Positions 34,029-43,182 of a DNA stretch of 64,000 bases are shown one piece after another (positions within the stretch are counted from its first letter, which is position 1; each line of letters opens with the position of its first letter). The notes under the pieces are model-generated. The model was not told the origin of the DNA, searched no databases, and saw only the letters and a program-made list of their open reading frames with translations. Made by a program: the position numbers and the translations under genes. The DNA lies in contig CANOTP010000003.1 of NCBI GenBank assembly GCA_947570135.1, positions 24,197 through 88,196 of the forward strand. The letters run 5' to 3'. This DNA is from an uncultured Candidatus Melainabacteria bacterium. GTDB lineage: Bacteria > Cyanobacteriota > Vampirovibrionia > Gastranaerophilales > Gastranaerophilaceae.

Positions 34029-35546
34029 ATGGTTAATAAACTTAAAACTGCATCAAATATTGGTATAAATGCCTATGAGGTTTCTGTTGAAACGGATGTT
34101 GTTAATGCACTTCCGGGGATTTCTATTGTAGGATTGCCTGATGCTGCCGTGAATGAGTCAAAAGATAGGGTTAAATCGGCAATAAAAAATTCGGGTTATA
34201 CTTTTCCTGCCAAAAAGATCATAATAAACCTTGCACCTGCGGATTTAAAAAAGACGGGAACTGGATTTGATTTGCCTATCGCGCTTGGGATTTTGGTGGA
34301 AGAAGAGGTTCTTGACGCTGAAAAAATGAAAGATTACGCGTTTATCGGCGAGTTGTCGTTAGACGGCGGGATTAGAGGGGTAAACGGTGTTTTACCACTT
34401 GTTTTGGGACTGAAAGATGTTGGGATTAAAAATGTTATTGTTCCGAAATGTAATGTTAAAGAAGCTGCGCTAAACGGCGTTGTTAACGTATTTGGCGCTG
34501 AAACATTAAACGAAGTTGTGGCGCATTTTACGGATAAAAAACTTGAACAGACTGTTATTGATGCTCAAAAATATTTATCAGAAAAAGTTGAACAGGATTA
34601 TTTGTTTGATTTCAAAATGGTAAAGGGTCAGTATAAGGCGAAAAAAGCACTGGAAATTGCCGCAGCGGGTGGTCATAATATCTTGATGTCGGGTTCTCCC
34701 GGGTCAGGAAAAACAATGATGGCAAAGTGTTTGCCTTCGATTCTTCCTCCGCTTGAACTCTCGGAAGCCCTTGAATTAACCAAAATTTACAGTATTTGCG
34801 GACTTTTACCCCCTGATGAACCGCTTGTGACAACACGTCCTTTCCGCTCGGTTCACCATACGGCATCGGCTAACGGGATTATTGGCGGAGGAGGGAACCC
34901 GAAACCCGGAGAAATTACTCTTGCTCATCGCGGGGTTTTGTTTTTGGATGAAATGGTTGAGTTTCCGCGTTTTGTATTGGAAGTTTTAAGACAGCCACTG
35001 GAAGACGGTGAGGTCGTAATTTCAAGAACAAAACATTCTCTGAAATATCCTGCCGATTTTATGCTGCTTGGCGCGATGAACCCTTGTCCTTGCGGGTATT
35101 ACGGTGATAAAAAAGGCTGTTCGTGTACTGATTTTAAGCGTAATAGGTATTTATCAAAGCTATCGGGGCCGCTTTTAGACAGGATAGATATAAGAGTTGA
35201 TGTCCCAAGGCTAGAGGCGGAAGACTTGATGAATATGGCAGCGGATGGTGAAGATTCTGCTACAATCAGACAGCGCGTGGTGAATGCCAGAAAGATTCAG
35301 GCAAAACGCTACGCAGATGAAGGTATTTTGACAAATTCCGAGCTTAATTCAAAACAAGTTCGAAAATATTGCACCCTTGATGATTTGTCCAAAAAACTTT
35401 TGAAATCTGCTGCGATACAGTATGGACTTTCAGGGCGTAAGTTTGACAGGATTTTGAAACTTGCGCGTACGGTTGCGGATTTGGAAGGGAGTGCGGATAT
35501 TAAGGCGCCGCACATGACTCAGGCGCTTCAATATAAACTTGGGTAG
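34029..35546 (+). CDS. comM: YifB/ComM family Mg-chelatase-like AAA ATPase
   Basis: 505 residues. N-terminal ChlI-like domain (ALPGISIVGLPDAAVNESKD), Walker A MSGSPGSGKTMMAKCLPS (about residue 215), the FRSVHHTASANGIIGGG and FLDEMVEFPRFVLEVLRQPL blocks, and a C-terminal lid with YGLSGRKFDRILKLARTVAD. ComM is a helicase that helps branch migration during natural transformation. With dprA and the prepilins it hints that competence may be retained. -10 TATACT ends 7 bases before the ATG, with AAGACA as a -35 at 17 bases. Confidence 0.94.
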   Translation: MVNKLKTASNIGINAYEVSVETDVVNALPGISIVGLPDAAVNESKDRVKSAIKNSGYTFPAKKIIINLAPADLKKTGTGFDLPIALGILVEEEVLDAEKMKDYAFIGELSLDGGIRGVNGVLPLVLGLKDVGIKNVIVPKCNVKEAALNGVVNVFGAETLNEVVAHFTDKKLEQTVIDAQKYLSEKVEQDYLFDFKMVKGQYKAKKALEIAAAGGHNILMSGSPGSGKTMMAKCLPSILPPLELSEALELTKIYSICGLLPPDEPLVTTRPFRSVHHTASANGIIGGGGNPKPGEITLAHRGVLFLDEMVEFPRFVLEVLRQPLEDGEVVISRTKHSLKYPADFMLLGAMNPCPCGYYGDKKGCSCTDFKRNRYLSKLSGPLLDRIDIRVDVPRLEAEDLMNMAADGEDSATIRQRVVNARKIQAKRYADEGILTNSELNSKQVRKYCTLDDLSKKLLKSAAIQYGLSGRKFDRILKLARTVADLEGSADIKAPHMTQALQYKLG

Positions 35547-35605
35547 ATGAGTTTCCTGTTATAAGAAACGTAAGAGGAGTCCTATTTTTTGCCGACGCTT
35601 TTGTG

Positions 35606-35692
35606 ATGAGTGTGTTAACGTGGGCTTTTGTGGTGTGTTTGCTGATATATTTCAGAATCCATGACATTCTCGTTGAAGTTGAGGATGAGTAA
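35606..35692 (+). CDS. Possible 28-residue membrane micropeptide
   Basis: ATG at 35606 gives MSVLTWAFVVCLLIYFRIHD followed by an acidic tail (ILVEVEDE), the form of a single-pass small membrane protein. In frame upstream there is more hydrophobic sequence back to AGAGGAG at 35572, which could serve a non-ATG start. It lies 59 bases after comM. Only the composition and position support it. Confidence 0.35.
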   Translation: MSVLTWAFVVCLLIYFRIHDILVEVEDE

Positions 35693-35712
35693 TTAAATTT
35701 TGTTAAGATTTT

Positions 35713-35910
35713 CTATTCGTCTATTCTCAAACCCATTTGCGCAGCCAAGTATGCAAGATGAACTTTATTGCGTGCACCTGTCTTTTCCAGAATGGATTTA
35801 ATAATTTTACCGATTGTTGATTCGGGTATTTCCAGAGTCTTATTAATCTCTTTGTTGCTATAACCTTTTGCAATAAGCCTAAAAATTTTCATTTCGTCAT
35901 TAGTCAACAT
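35713..35910 (-). CDS. Stand-alone LuxR/GerE-type HTH protein
   Basis: 65 residues that are essentially one LuxR-type helix-turn-helix: LTNDEMKIFRLIAKGYSNKEINKTL then PESTIGKIIKSILEKTGARN and HLAYLAAQMGL. There is no receiver or sensor domain, so it must bind DNA without a fused input, or partner another protein. Isolated gene, divergent from the DUF488 gene. Targets unknown. Confidence 0.8.
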   Translation of the reverse strand: MLTNDEMKIFRLIAKGYSNKEINKTLEIPESTIGKIIKSILEKTGARNKVHLAYLAAQMGLRIDE

Positions 35911-35965
35911 TTTTTATCCTCTTCAACTATTGTCAAACTTCCTCCATTATATTATATCAAATTTC

Positions 35966-36325
35966 ATGAAAGACTTAAAGATCAAAAGAATTTATGAAAC
36001 CCCTACACCTAATGATGGTGTTAGAATTTTTGTTGACAGATTGTGGGCAAGAGGGGTAACAAAAGCTCGAGCTCATCTTGATTTGTGGGACAAAAATATT
36101 GCTCCGAGCACGGAATTGAGAAAGTGGTTTAATCATGAACCTGAAAAGTTTGAAGAGTTTAACAAATGTTATCAAAAAGAGCTTGACTCAAAGCCTGAAG
36201 AAATACAGAAAATATTGAACTTGCTGAAAGAACATAATGTTACATTAGTTTATGCCGCGAAAAGCCCGACAATTAATCATGCTGTTGTTTTGAAAAATTA
36301 TATTCTAATGCAAGCCATGCTCTGA
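35966..36325 (+). CDS. DUF488 family protein (YeaO-like)
   Basis: 119 residues from the ATG at 35966; codons upstream lack a site. IKRIYETPTPNDGVRIFVDRLWARGVTK is split over the typical DUF488 blocks R-I-Y and V-D-R-L-W-R-G, followed by LDLWDKNIAPSTELRKWF and VTLVYAAKSPTINHAVVL. Biochemical role unknown. Its 3' end overlaps the convergent 781-residue gene by 21 bases. Confidence 0.9.
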   Translation: MKDLKIKRIYETPTPNDGVRIFVDRLWARGVTKARAHLDLWDKNIAPSTELRKWFNHEPEKFEEFNKCYQKELDSKPEEIQKILNLLKEHNVTLVYAAKSPTINHAVVLKNYILMQAML

Positions 36326-38650
36326 GAAGATATCGAAATAGAAGTTGTTTCCGCTTGAGAAAAGACGATCGTCGTGCCCGCTTATTTTTAATTCCATTTT
36401 ATATTCCTGAGATTCGTTATTTCTGCCTGTTTGTTTTACTCCAGATGAGCCGCGTGCTCCTGCAAGTCTTGATAATGCATTTTCAAAGGCCTCCAGATAT
36501 TCAAGACAGTTAGGGAATTTGTATTTTTCTATAATTGCTTTTTTTGTACTTGCGCACATTGCGCTTGTTACGCTTTCTGTTTCGTTTAATTTCAATTCGG
36601 CAGTCGTATCAATGTTTGAGTATTCGTTTTCTATTATGTTTTTCAGAATAAGTTTTTCGGAAAGTTTTTTTGTATCGAACATTTTGGTTAATTCGGAAAC
36701 GGAACTTTTTAAAGCAGTATCCGCGATATTATAATCATTTAACTTACATAATGCGATAATTGATTCTTCAGGGTCTTGGCTTCGGGTTATTATTTTTTCG
36801 AGTAAATCCGGGTTTTTCACAAATTCTCGGCTTTGCGGGTATGAATTTATAATCTCCGAGTTTGTGATATATTGTCCGGCTTTAAGTTTGTCTGTTTCCC
36901 CATCAGGTGTTGTACCGTAGGCAAGAGCTTTTATATATATCGGATTTTGCGGGTCATTGTTTTCGTAGAATTTAAGGATATCCCAATTTGTTATGATGGA
37001 TTCAACTTTTGGTTTGTTTATTTCAGAGTTCTCGTTTGTATTTTGCGCAATTGTTTTTATCAAAAAGCTTGCGTCAGCGGTTGTTTGCGGGTTAAGACTT
37101 TCGGGACGGTATTTTGAGCAGACTGATGCTATTCCGTTCATATCATTCAGATATAAGATGTCGATTGTGGTATCAAATTTTGATTTTAAATTGTTTAACT
37201 CTTTTAATTTTTGTTGTTCAAGTTTAACTCGTTCAATTTCTTTTTGTTGTTCTTCTTCATTCAGTCGTTGTGTTTCAATCGGTTTAATTCTTTCTGTTTC
37301 TATTTTTTCAAGTATTTCTTTAACGGTTTTGTTTCCGTCAGCAACGTTATCTAATTCTTTTAACAATTTGATAAAATTTTCACGGTCTTGAGGGGCACAT
37401 TGGCTGAAGTTAAGCATGTTTATTAATAACTCTTCGTTATCTGCAAGTTCTGTTGTTGCATAGTAATTCAGTCGTTGATGAAGTTTGTCGTGGTCAAACA
37501 GCTCATAACTGCGTTGTCCGAGTCGGATTTTTTCTGCCAATTTTACAAGTGTGAGCGGTTTTTCATGTACTTTTTCAAATTTATATTCGGTATTACTTAA
37601 ACTTTTTATCGGTATTGTTGTGTTTTTGTAAGTGTATGTTATATCGTTAAGTTTTTTTGATTCAAGATATTGTTGTTTTAGGGTTGATAAAACTATGTTG
37701 TCAAAATTAAGTGCAAGTAGTTTTAAATCTGTTTCCGTAATTTGCGGCACGGTATTTTTTCTTTTTTCGTGCAGGTTTGAAAATCCGTTAAGTACTGCAT
37801 TTTTGTACTTATCTACAATTGCAAGATGAATTGCTCCTGCTGTTTTTACGTATAAAAAGTCAGGATCAATATTGAATTTCGTTGATATTTCGTCAAGAAG
37901 TTGAGAAATTTTTTTGTCCAGAAATTTGAACCCGTCACTTGAAGATTTATCGCATTCATTTGAAAACTCTTCATAAAAATCTCTTGTAAGAGTATCAACA
38001 ATTTTTTTTGCGATAACTTCTTGCGGTGTTGGCGGAGTTTTTATTTTTGGGTATTTTTTATGAAGTTGTTTAAGTGTTTTAATCTTTTCAAGACCGCTGT
38101 AGTAATCTTGATAAACTTCATCTAACCTGAAATTGTCTTCAAGTATGGCATTTTTGAATCTGTTTATTAATTTAAAATCAATTTTTTCATTTCCGGGTTT
38201 TGGTTTTGGAGCTTTAGGAGGTTTGTTGTTTTCTATTTGTTTAAATTCTTTTTTTATTGAAAACAGTTCATTTATATCTGCTTGAGTTGGGTTTGTGGTT
38301 TTTGATGTGAGTTTATCCAAGCGTTCGTTTAATTTTTGCAGTCGGATGCTTTTTGAACGCAGGTGGTTTAAAGACCTGTGAAGCTCCATAAAAAACATTT
38401 CTTCTCTACTTTGGTTTGTAATCTCTTCGCTTTCAAGGATTTCATCAATCTGTCGTAAAAGCTTAGCTTTTTCCTGTTCTACGTTGACAAGTTTTTTGGG
38501 CGGCTGAATATTATGTATTGCGCAAAATGGAATTTTTGAGTAATCAACGTTATCATAAGTTTGCCGAGTTATTGAAGATTCCGCTTTTATGGATGTTTGA
38601 GGGTTATATTTTTTTATTCGAGGTAATGTATTTATGTTTTGAATAATCAT
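36305..38650 (-). CDS. Large hypothetical helical protein
   Basis: 781 residues, no signal peptide. A long charged coiled coil near 455-490 (RLNEEEQQKEIERVKLEQQK) and another around residues 100-135 are visible; the rest is mixed helical. The C-terminus has an RGSSGVKQTG loop. There is no ribosome-binding site I can see. I recognise no family. Genes of this sort, opening with MIIQNI and a proline-rich stretch, seem typical of this lineage. Function unknown. Confidence 0.7.
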   Translation of the reverse strand: MIIQNINTLPRIKKYNPQTSIKAESSITRQTYDNVDYSKIPFCAIHNIQPPKKLVNVEQEKAKLLRQIDEILESEEITNQSREEMFFMELHRSLNHLRSKSIRLQKLNERLDKLTSKTTNPTQADINELFSIKKEFKQIENNKPPKAPKPKPGNEKIDFKLINRFKNAILEDNFRLDEVYQDYYSGLEKIKTLKQLHKKYPKIKTPPTPQEVIAKKIVDTLTRDFYEEFSNECDKSSSDGFKFLDKKISQLLDEISTKFNIDPDFLYVKTAGAIHLAIVDKYKNAVLNGFSNLHEKRKNTVPQITETDLKLLALNFDNIVLSTLKQQYLESKKLNDITYTYKNTTIPIKSLSNTEYKFEKVHEKPLTLVKLAEKIRLGQRSYELFDHDKLHQRLNYYATTELADNEELLINMLNFSQCAPQDRENFIKLLKELDNVADGNKTVKEILEKIETERIKPIETQRLNEEEQQKEIERVKLEQQKLKELNNLKSKFDTTIDILYLNDMNGIASVCSKYRPESLNPQTTADASFLIKTIAQNTNENSEINKPKVESIITNWDILKFYENNDPQNPIYIKALAYGTTPDGETDKLKAGQYITNSEIINSYPQSREFVKNPDLLEKIITRSQDPEESIIALCKLNDYNIADTALKSSVSELTKMFDTKKLSEKLILKNIIENEYSNIDTTAELKLNETESVTSAMCASTKKAIIEKYKFPNCLEYLEAFENALSRLAGARGSSGVKQTGRNNESQEYKMELKISGHDDRLFSSGNNFYFDIFSEHGLH

Positions 38651-38695
38651 AGGTATTTTTTCTAAAACTTCTAAAAAAATATTTTTGCTACATAT

Positions 38696-39931
38696 TTATA
38701 TCGCGATTTGGAATCCTGCAAGGATTCTGTGACTGTCGGGTTTGGCATCATTTTGACAGAAAATATAGTTGAGGATGAGTTTCAGTGCTTGACCTTTTAT
38801 GTAGTAATTAATCCCTGCGGTGTACTCGCGGATGTTATTATCACGAATTGTTCTGTCAGGGTCAAATTCATCGTATCTTGCAAGAAGTTCAAGTTTTTTT
38901 GTTATATGGTAACCGACTGTGACATACCAGCCTTGGCGGTGTTTTGAGGTTAATCCCGAACCTCCGTTTGAACCGTTTGACAGGGCATATTCCATTCGGG
39001 TCCAAAACTTTTTGTATTCATAACCGATATAAGCACCGCCCGTAAAATAATCAACGGAATTTCTTGAACCTGTAACAATCCCGCCGCCTGTAGTGAGTTT
39101 TCCGTATTTGCCGTTGGTTTTTGCTAAAGGTTTTAAGTTCATCCAGGCGTCAAACTCAGCACCAGGCATAAATTCCGTGAAAAAAGTATCTGAACTGTAT
39201 GCGCCTAAATCGTAATCGACAAGTGAATAATCACCCTTAACGCGTAATCCGACTTTTCTTATATTGGCAAAGTTTCTTGATATTTGGGAGCGGTTGATAA
39301 ACGGAAGTGTATAAGGAGATTGCGCACCTTCATAACCCGTTCCCGTTCTGGAGTTACCAAAAAGTACTGTGTGGTGCGGGATTCTTGTTGATTCAATGTA
39401 GGCATCCTGTACAAATTGTTGTAAAAACGGTCTGTTATGTTGATGTGACGGGTCAAGCATTAACCTGAAATTTTCTTTCCCGCCTTTAAATTTTCCGTCA
39501 AATAAGACATTAACAAGTGCGGGATTAAACTTTGTTGAACCGTTTTCGCTCTCTTGCATCATTGTGTCAAAGTTACCCTGAAAAACGCCCCATGTGTGAA
39601 GACTTTCTAACGGTCCGTGTTCAAAATGTTTGGTTAGAGGTTCGGCAAACAGTGCGGACGGCGAATTTATATTTTCTATTTGCAGGTTATAAATGTTTTT
39701 TGCGGTTTGCGAAATCCCGTTAAACAATCTTGTTTGTTCGCATGTAGGAGAAGATGTTTCAAAAACTTCGCTCGGCATGACGACTTGAGTTGGTTCTAAA
39801 ATCTCTTGACGGTTATCATTTATCGACAGTTTTTGAAAATCATTGTCAAATTCTAAATTAACTTCCTCCAGCGCAAAACTTTGCGTCGGGGTTAGCAGTA
39901 TTAAAGCCAGTATAAATAAAATCTTTTTCAT
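38696..39931 (-). CDS. Outer-membrane porin, OprP/phosphate-selective type
   Basis: 411 residues from the ATG at 39931 (site GGAAGATTAACC), giving a signal peptide MKKILFILALILLTPTQSFA. The mature part shows alternating amphipathic strands typical of a beta barrel, especially in the last third: YFTGGAYIGYEYKKFWTRME, GWYVTVGYHITKKLELLARY, DEFDPDRTI, EYTAGINYYI, LILNYIF and a closing strand ILAGFQIAI. The R-Y-D-x-x-D-P-D signature is common in porin O/P proteins. It would allow anion or nutrient passage. No SLH domain, unlike cyanobacterial porins. Confidence 0.8.
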   Translation of the reverse strand: MKKILFILALILLTPTQSFALEEVNLEFDNDFQKLSINDNRQEILEPTQVVMPSEVFETSSPTCEQTRLFNGISQTAKNIYNLQIENINSPSALFAEPLTKHFEHGPLESLHTWGVFQGNFDTMMQESENGSTKFNPALVNVLFDGKFKGGKENFRLMLDPSHQHNRPFLQQFVQDAYIESTRIPHHTVLFGNSRTGTGYEGAQSPYTLPFINRSQISRNFANIRKVGLRVKGDYSLVDYDLGAYSSDTFFTEFMPGAEFDAWMNLKPLAKTNGKYGKLTTGGGIVTGSRNSVDYFTGGAYIGYEYKKFWTRMEYALSNGSNGGSGLTSKHRQGWYVTVGYHITKKLELLARYDEFDPDRTIRDNNIREYTAGINYYIKGQALKLILNYIFCQNDAKPDSHRILAGFQIAI

Positions 39932-40073
39932 GGTTAATCTTCCACAACAATAATATATAACAAAAATAATTGTCGGAGTAAAAATATTTATCACTCCCCC
40001 ACTTAACTTTTTAATAAAAATGCGTTATTATATTAATAGACAGTATAAATTTTAAAAGAAATCGGAAAAAGCT

Positions 40074-40880
40074 ATGAAATCAGTTAAAGAAGTTGCAACA
40101 GAATCAAAGATTCAAGACAGATTAAAAAATTACCCTGCGTGTTTGGCGTTGGTAAAATATTTGTTTTCAGATGAAGAATTGCAGGAAATGCAGGAGTATT
40201 CCAACAATGTTTCAATAAGACGTCTTGGTTATAATGACCATGGACCTGTTCACATGCGTCAGGTTGTCGGTAATGCCATTAAGATGTTAAATATCTTACA
40301 CGAATTTGAGATTAAAACATCTTTAGAGCAAGAGGAAATCGGTACATTTGAAGACAGTATGTGTGCGGTAATTTTAGCAGGTATGATGCACGATTTGGGT
40401 ATGGCTATCGGTCGTCAGGGTCATGAAGAAATGTCGGCACTTTTGGCTCAGCCTATAATAGACAGAGCGCTTATGCATTTATTCCCAAATGATTTACATA
40501 AACGCGTAATAATTAAATCCGTTGCAACAGAAGCAATTATCGGTCACATGTCTTCTCGCAGAATACATTCAATTGAAGCGGGAATTTTACTGATAGCTGA
40601 CGGCTGTGATATGACAAAGGGAAGAGCAAGAATTCCTATGCAAATTAATACCACACCGCGGGTTGGTGATATCCACAAGTATTCCGCTAATGCAATTAAT
40701 AGAATTTCAATCCATAAAGGTGAGCGCAAGCCTATTAAAATTGATATTGAAATGTCAGGAGATGTAGGATTTTTCCAAATCGAGGAAGTGTTACTTTCTA
40801 AAATTGACGTAAGCCCTGCAAAACAATTTGTTGAACTATACGCAGGTGTTGCAGGTCAGGAAAGAAAGTGCTACCTGTAA
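40074..40880 (+). CDS. HD-domain phosphohydrolase-like protein
   Basis: 268 residues, ATG after CGGAAAAAGCT. Metal ligands of an HD domain: YNDHGPVHMRQVVGNA (first His), GMMHDLGMAIGRQGHEE (HD) and ADGCDMTKGRARIP (distal Asp). The C-terminal part is beta-rich. HD proteins hydrolyse phosphoesters, often nucleotides; the substrate here is unknown. Isolated plus-strand gene, followed by the micropeptide element on the opposite strand. Confidence 0.85.
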   Translation: MKSVKEVATESKIQDRLKNYPACLALVKYLFSDEELQEMQEYSNNVSIRRLGYNDHGPVHMRQVVGNAIKMLNILHEFEIKTSLEQEEIGTFEDSMCAVILAGMMHDLGMAIGRQGHEEMSALLAQPIIDRALMHLFPNDLHKRVIIKSVATEAIIGHMSSRRIHSIEAGILLIADGCDMTKGRARIPMQINTTPRVGDIHKYSANAINRISIHKGERKPIKIDIEMSGDVGFFQIEEVLLSKIDVSPAKQFVELYAGVAGQERKCYL

Positions 40881-40919
40881 CCTATTGACAAAATCACAAA
40901 AATAATAAATAATATTTAC

Positions 40920-41125
40920 ATAGGGGCAAGCCCTAAAGAAATGGTACTTCCTTAGGACTTGACTTCACACCCTATAACAATGCTAAAATAAATTTAAGAA
41001 CTGCTATAACTACCATTATGGCAGTTTTTATTTTTTGCTTTGTCATATTATCACCCCCTTTCCGACTGATGACTCCACTATTCGCGTGTGTCGGAGGGAG
41101 CAGGTGCTACCCTGTTATCATCCTA
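40920..41125 (-). ncRNA. Micropeptide RNA element, copy A (structured, two-copy family)
   Basis: About 195 transcribed bases homologous along their length to copy B at 61719-61930. Promoter on the minus strand: -35 TTGACT (41143-41148), 17 bases, -10 TAGGAT (41120-41125). Leader stem CCGAC/GTCGG, then GGGGGTGATAAT-ATG, a 24-codon peptide, and a 3' hairpin whose outer stem ATAGGG/CCCTAT includes the stop codon and whose inner stem is CAAGTCCTAA/TTAGGGCTTG. Compared with copy B, paired bases change together (C-G here for G-C there at the inner-stem end; C-G for T-A in the leader stem). A T-rich stretch follows, as in a terminator. Confidence 0.75.
40972..41046 (-). CDS. 24-residue hydrophobic micropeptide, copy A
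   Basis: ATG at 41046 behind GGGGGTGATAAT, TAG at 40972. The peptide begins MTKQKIKTAIMVVIAVLK and ends FILALL: a lysine-rich start, one hydrophobic helix and a conserved lysine at position 18. Fourteen of 24 residues equal copy B (M-T-K, I-K-T, I, V, I, V-L-K, I, L). It would insert in the inner membrane. Size and make-up resemble type I toxins such as Ibs or Fst peptides, but the sequence matches none I know. A signalling or leader peptide is the alternative. Confidence 0.7.
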   Translation of the reverse strand: MTKQKIKTAIMVVIAVLKFILALL

Positions 41126-41247
41126 TTATTAATTTATCCTCAAGTCAAAAACTTAATAATATTTCAATGTTACTTAAATAATTCCCTTATTGAGGGATAA
41201 AATTTTATAAACTTTAATTTAGACTTCTTTTTAAAAGGAGTTTAATT

Positions 41248-41922
41248 ATGTCTGATAAAAATAAAAAAGTTCTGATAGTAACAACAAATTACCGAGGAGA
41301 AGAAGGTTCGGGGGTTGAGGAAACGGGTGTTTATTTGGAAGAATTTGCAGTACCTTATCTTGTATTTAGGGATACGGGATATGAAATTACCGTTGCAAGC
41401 CCGAAAGGCGGACTTTCTCCGGTTGATGAAAAGAGTATGTCTTGTTCAAATCCTATGGAATGGGATGAATGTATAAAGATTTTGCGCGATACTACTAGAT
41501 TATCTGAGGTAGATTATAAAGCTTATGATGCGTTATTTATCCCCGGCGGTCACGGACCGATGTTTGATTTAGCTAATGATTTATTGTTAAAAGAAATAGT
41601 TGAGTATTTTTACGAAAACGATAAGGTAATAAGTGCTGTTTGCCACGGTCCTGCAGGGTTAATTTTGGCAAAAGATAAGAAGGGCGATTCAATTTTGAAA
41701 GATAAAAAAGTGACTTCACTTACCAATAAAGAAGAACATATCGGAAAGACCGATGAAATTGTTCCGTTTTTGTTGGAAACAAAATTACGGGAACTTGGTG
41801 CAAGGTTTGAAGACGCGGCTCCGTGGAGTGAGCATGTTTGTGTTGACGGTAAGATTATAACAGGACAAAACCCTCAATCTGCACTTTTGCTTGCCGAAAA
41901 AGTTGTTGCTGAACTTGATTAA
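41248..41922 (+). CDS. DJ-1/PfpI (Hsp31-like) family protein
   Basis: 224 residues, ATG after AAAAGGAGTTTAATT. Core motifs: YEITVASPKGGLSPVDEKS, ALFIPGGHGPMFDLAND and the nucleophile elbow ISAVCHGPAGLI with its cysteine, then GKIITGQNPQSALLLAEKV. This subgroup (with WxE and GGHG) acts as glyoxalase III, deglycase-like or chaperone-like enzymes in stress defence. It lies divergent from the copy A micropeptide element, with 100 bases between the two promoters. Confidence 0.92.
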   Translation: MSDKNKKVLIVTTNYRGEEGSGVEETGVYLEEFAVPYLVFRDTGYEITVASPKGGLSPVDEKSMSCSNPMEWDECIKILRDTTRLSEVDYKAYDALFIPGGHGPMFDLANDLLLKEIVEYFYENDKVISAVCHGPAGLILAKDKKGDSILKDKKVTSLTNKEEHIGKTDEIVPFLLETKLRELGARFEDAAPWSEHVCVDGKIITGQNPQSALLLAEKVVAELD

Positions 41923-41943
41923 TTTTTATTGTATAATCACTTT

Positions 41944-42426
41944 ATGAACGATTACAAATATTATATTGATAACGGGATTTATGATATTCAGCGTGGCGAA
42001 TTTGAAAGCGCGATTGATAATATCAATAAGTCAATAGAATTAAAAGACGATTGGGAAATTTCGTATTTTTATCGCGGGGTTGCTCATCAGGCGATGCAAA
42101 AATTTGATGATGCGATTTTGGATTATACAAAGGCTTTGCAAATTAATCCTAAAATGGCAGATGCTTATAATAACCGTGCAGAGATTATGCTTTCAAGAAA
42201 AGATATTGAAAATCCCGATATAAATAAAATTATCGCGGATTTTGAAAAGGCGTTAGAGCTTGATGATAAGTTTATTAACGCGCTTTTTGGTATGGCTGCA
42301 GCTTACAAAAAACTCGGAGATTATCATAAATCTTTGGAGTATTTGGAAAGACTGCTTGAAATCGAACCTGACGCTATTCAGGCTAAGGCGTTAAAGAAGT
42401 TGATTTTGAAAAAATATATTATTTAG
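41944..42426 (+). CDS. TPR repeat protein
   Basis: 160 residues from the ATG at 41944; TATAAT at 41932-41937 ends 6 bases before it, so a start further upstream is impossible for that transcript and the mRNA looks leaderless. Four TPR motifs (EFESAIDNINKSIEL, KFDDAILDYTKALQI, ADAYNNRAEIML, DYHKSLEYLERLLEI). Cytoplasmic, partner unknown. The end overlaps the convergent DUF4145 gene by 8 bases. Confidence 0.88.
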   Translation: MNDYKYYIDNGIYDIQRGEFESAIDNINKSIELKDDWEISYFYRGVAHQAMQKFDDAILDYTKALQINPKMADAYNNRAEIMLSRKDIENPDINKIIADFEKALELDDKFINALFGMAAAYKKLGDYHKSLEYLERLLEIEPDAIQAKALKKLILKKYII

Positions 42427-43096
42427 TGATAAGCAAAAATATCATCATACAAAGTGAAATCAGCGAAAATATTCCGACAATAATCCAGTAGGGTGTAATC
42501 TTTTTTGGCTGCGGGCAGGATTTCATTGTGGTTTGCTGTTTAACGGATTTTGTCTTTTTAGACGCGGAAGCCTTTTTTGATGAGGAAGCTTTTTTTGTCG
42601 ATGTTTTTTCGGCTTTTTCTTTAGCTTTTTGGTATTTTTGAGCTAAATTTTTTGTGCGTTTCCCTGTTGCAAGAAGCTCAATATCATAATGAAGTTCAAG
42701 GTTCTTTTTGTCTTCTTTTTTATGGTAAACCGAATAATTTATTGCAACTTCAAATGCGCGTTGAAGACATTCCATAGCGTTTATGGCGTCTTTTTTTACG
42801 GATGAAGAGTGAACGGAACGGTTTCCGCATTTTTTTAAGAAGTACAAATCCTCAATAAACTCTTTTTCCTGAACGGAATTTTGAGCATTATCTTTAAGGG
42901 TTGCAAGCATTTGGTCAAATGTTGTTTCTGATGTTCTCTTATCTCCGAGAACATTTTTACAAACATTTTCCGCAAACCTTCTTGTCTGTCCCATACACTG
43001 TTCAAAATACTCATCGCGATAAAGCATTTCAGCGTCTGAAATTATTTCGTAAAGGTTTTTATCAGTGCTTTTTAAGAAATCAAAATTTGTTACCAT
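42419..43096 (-). CDS. DUF4145-like protein with C-terminal membrane anchor
   Basis: 225 residues. Residues 1-125 are helical and carry FLKKCGNRSVHSSSVKK, like the G-N-x-x-x-H core of DUF4145. A Lys/Ser/Ala-rich linker (STKKASSSKKASASKKTKS) follows, then one membrane helix (YWIIVGIFSLISLCMMIFLL) at the end, so it is tail-anchored facing the cytoplasm. Role unknown. TATAAT ends 6 bases upstream of the ATG. A second DUF4145-like protein is in the hsd locus. Confidence 0.7.
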   Translation of the reverse strand: MVTNFDFLKSTDKNLYEIISDAEMLYRDEYFEQCMGQTRRFAENVCKNVLGDKRTSETTFDQMLATLKDNAQNSVQEKEFIEDLYFLKKCGNRSVHSSSVKKDAINAMECLQRAFEVAINYSVYHKKEDKKNLELHYDIELLATGKRTKNLAQKYQKAKEKAEKTSTKKASSSKKASASKKTKSVKQQTTMKSCPQPKKITPYWIIVGIFSLISLCMMIFLLITK

Positions 43097-43182
43097 GCTT
43101 ATATTATATAATGAACCCGTTTAAATATGAAATTTTAATTTTGCTCATTTACCCCTTTTGCGCTTTATGGTATAATGAGTTT

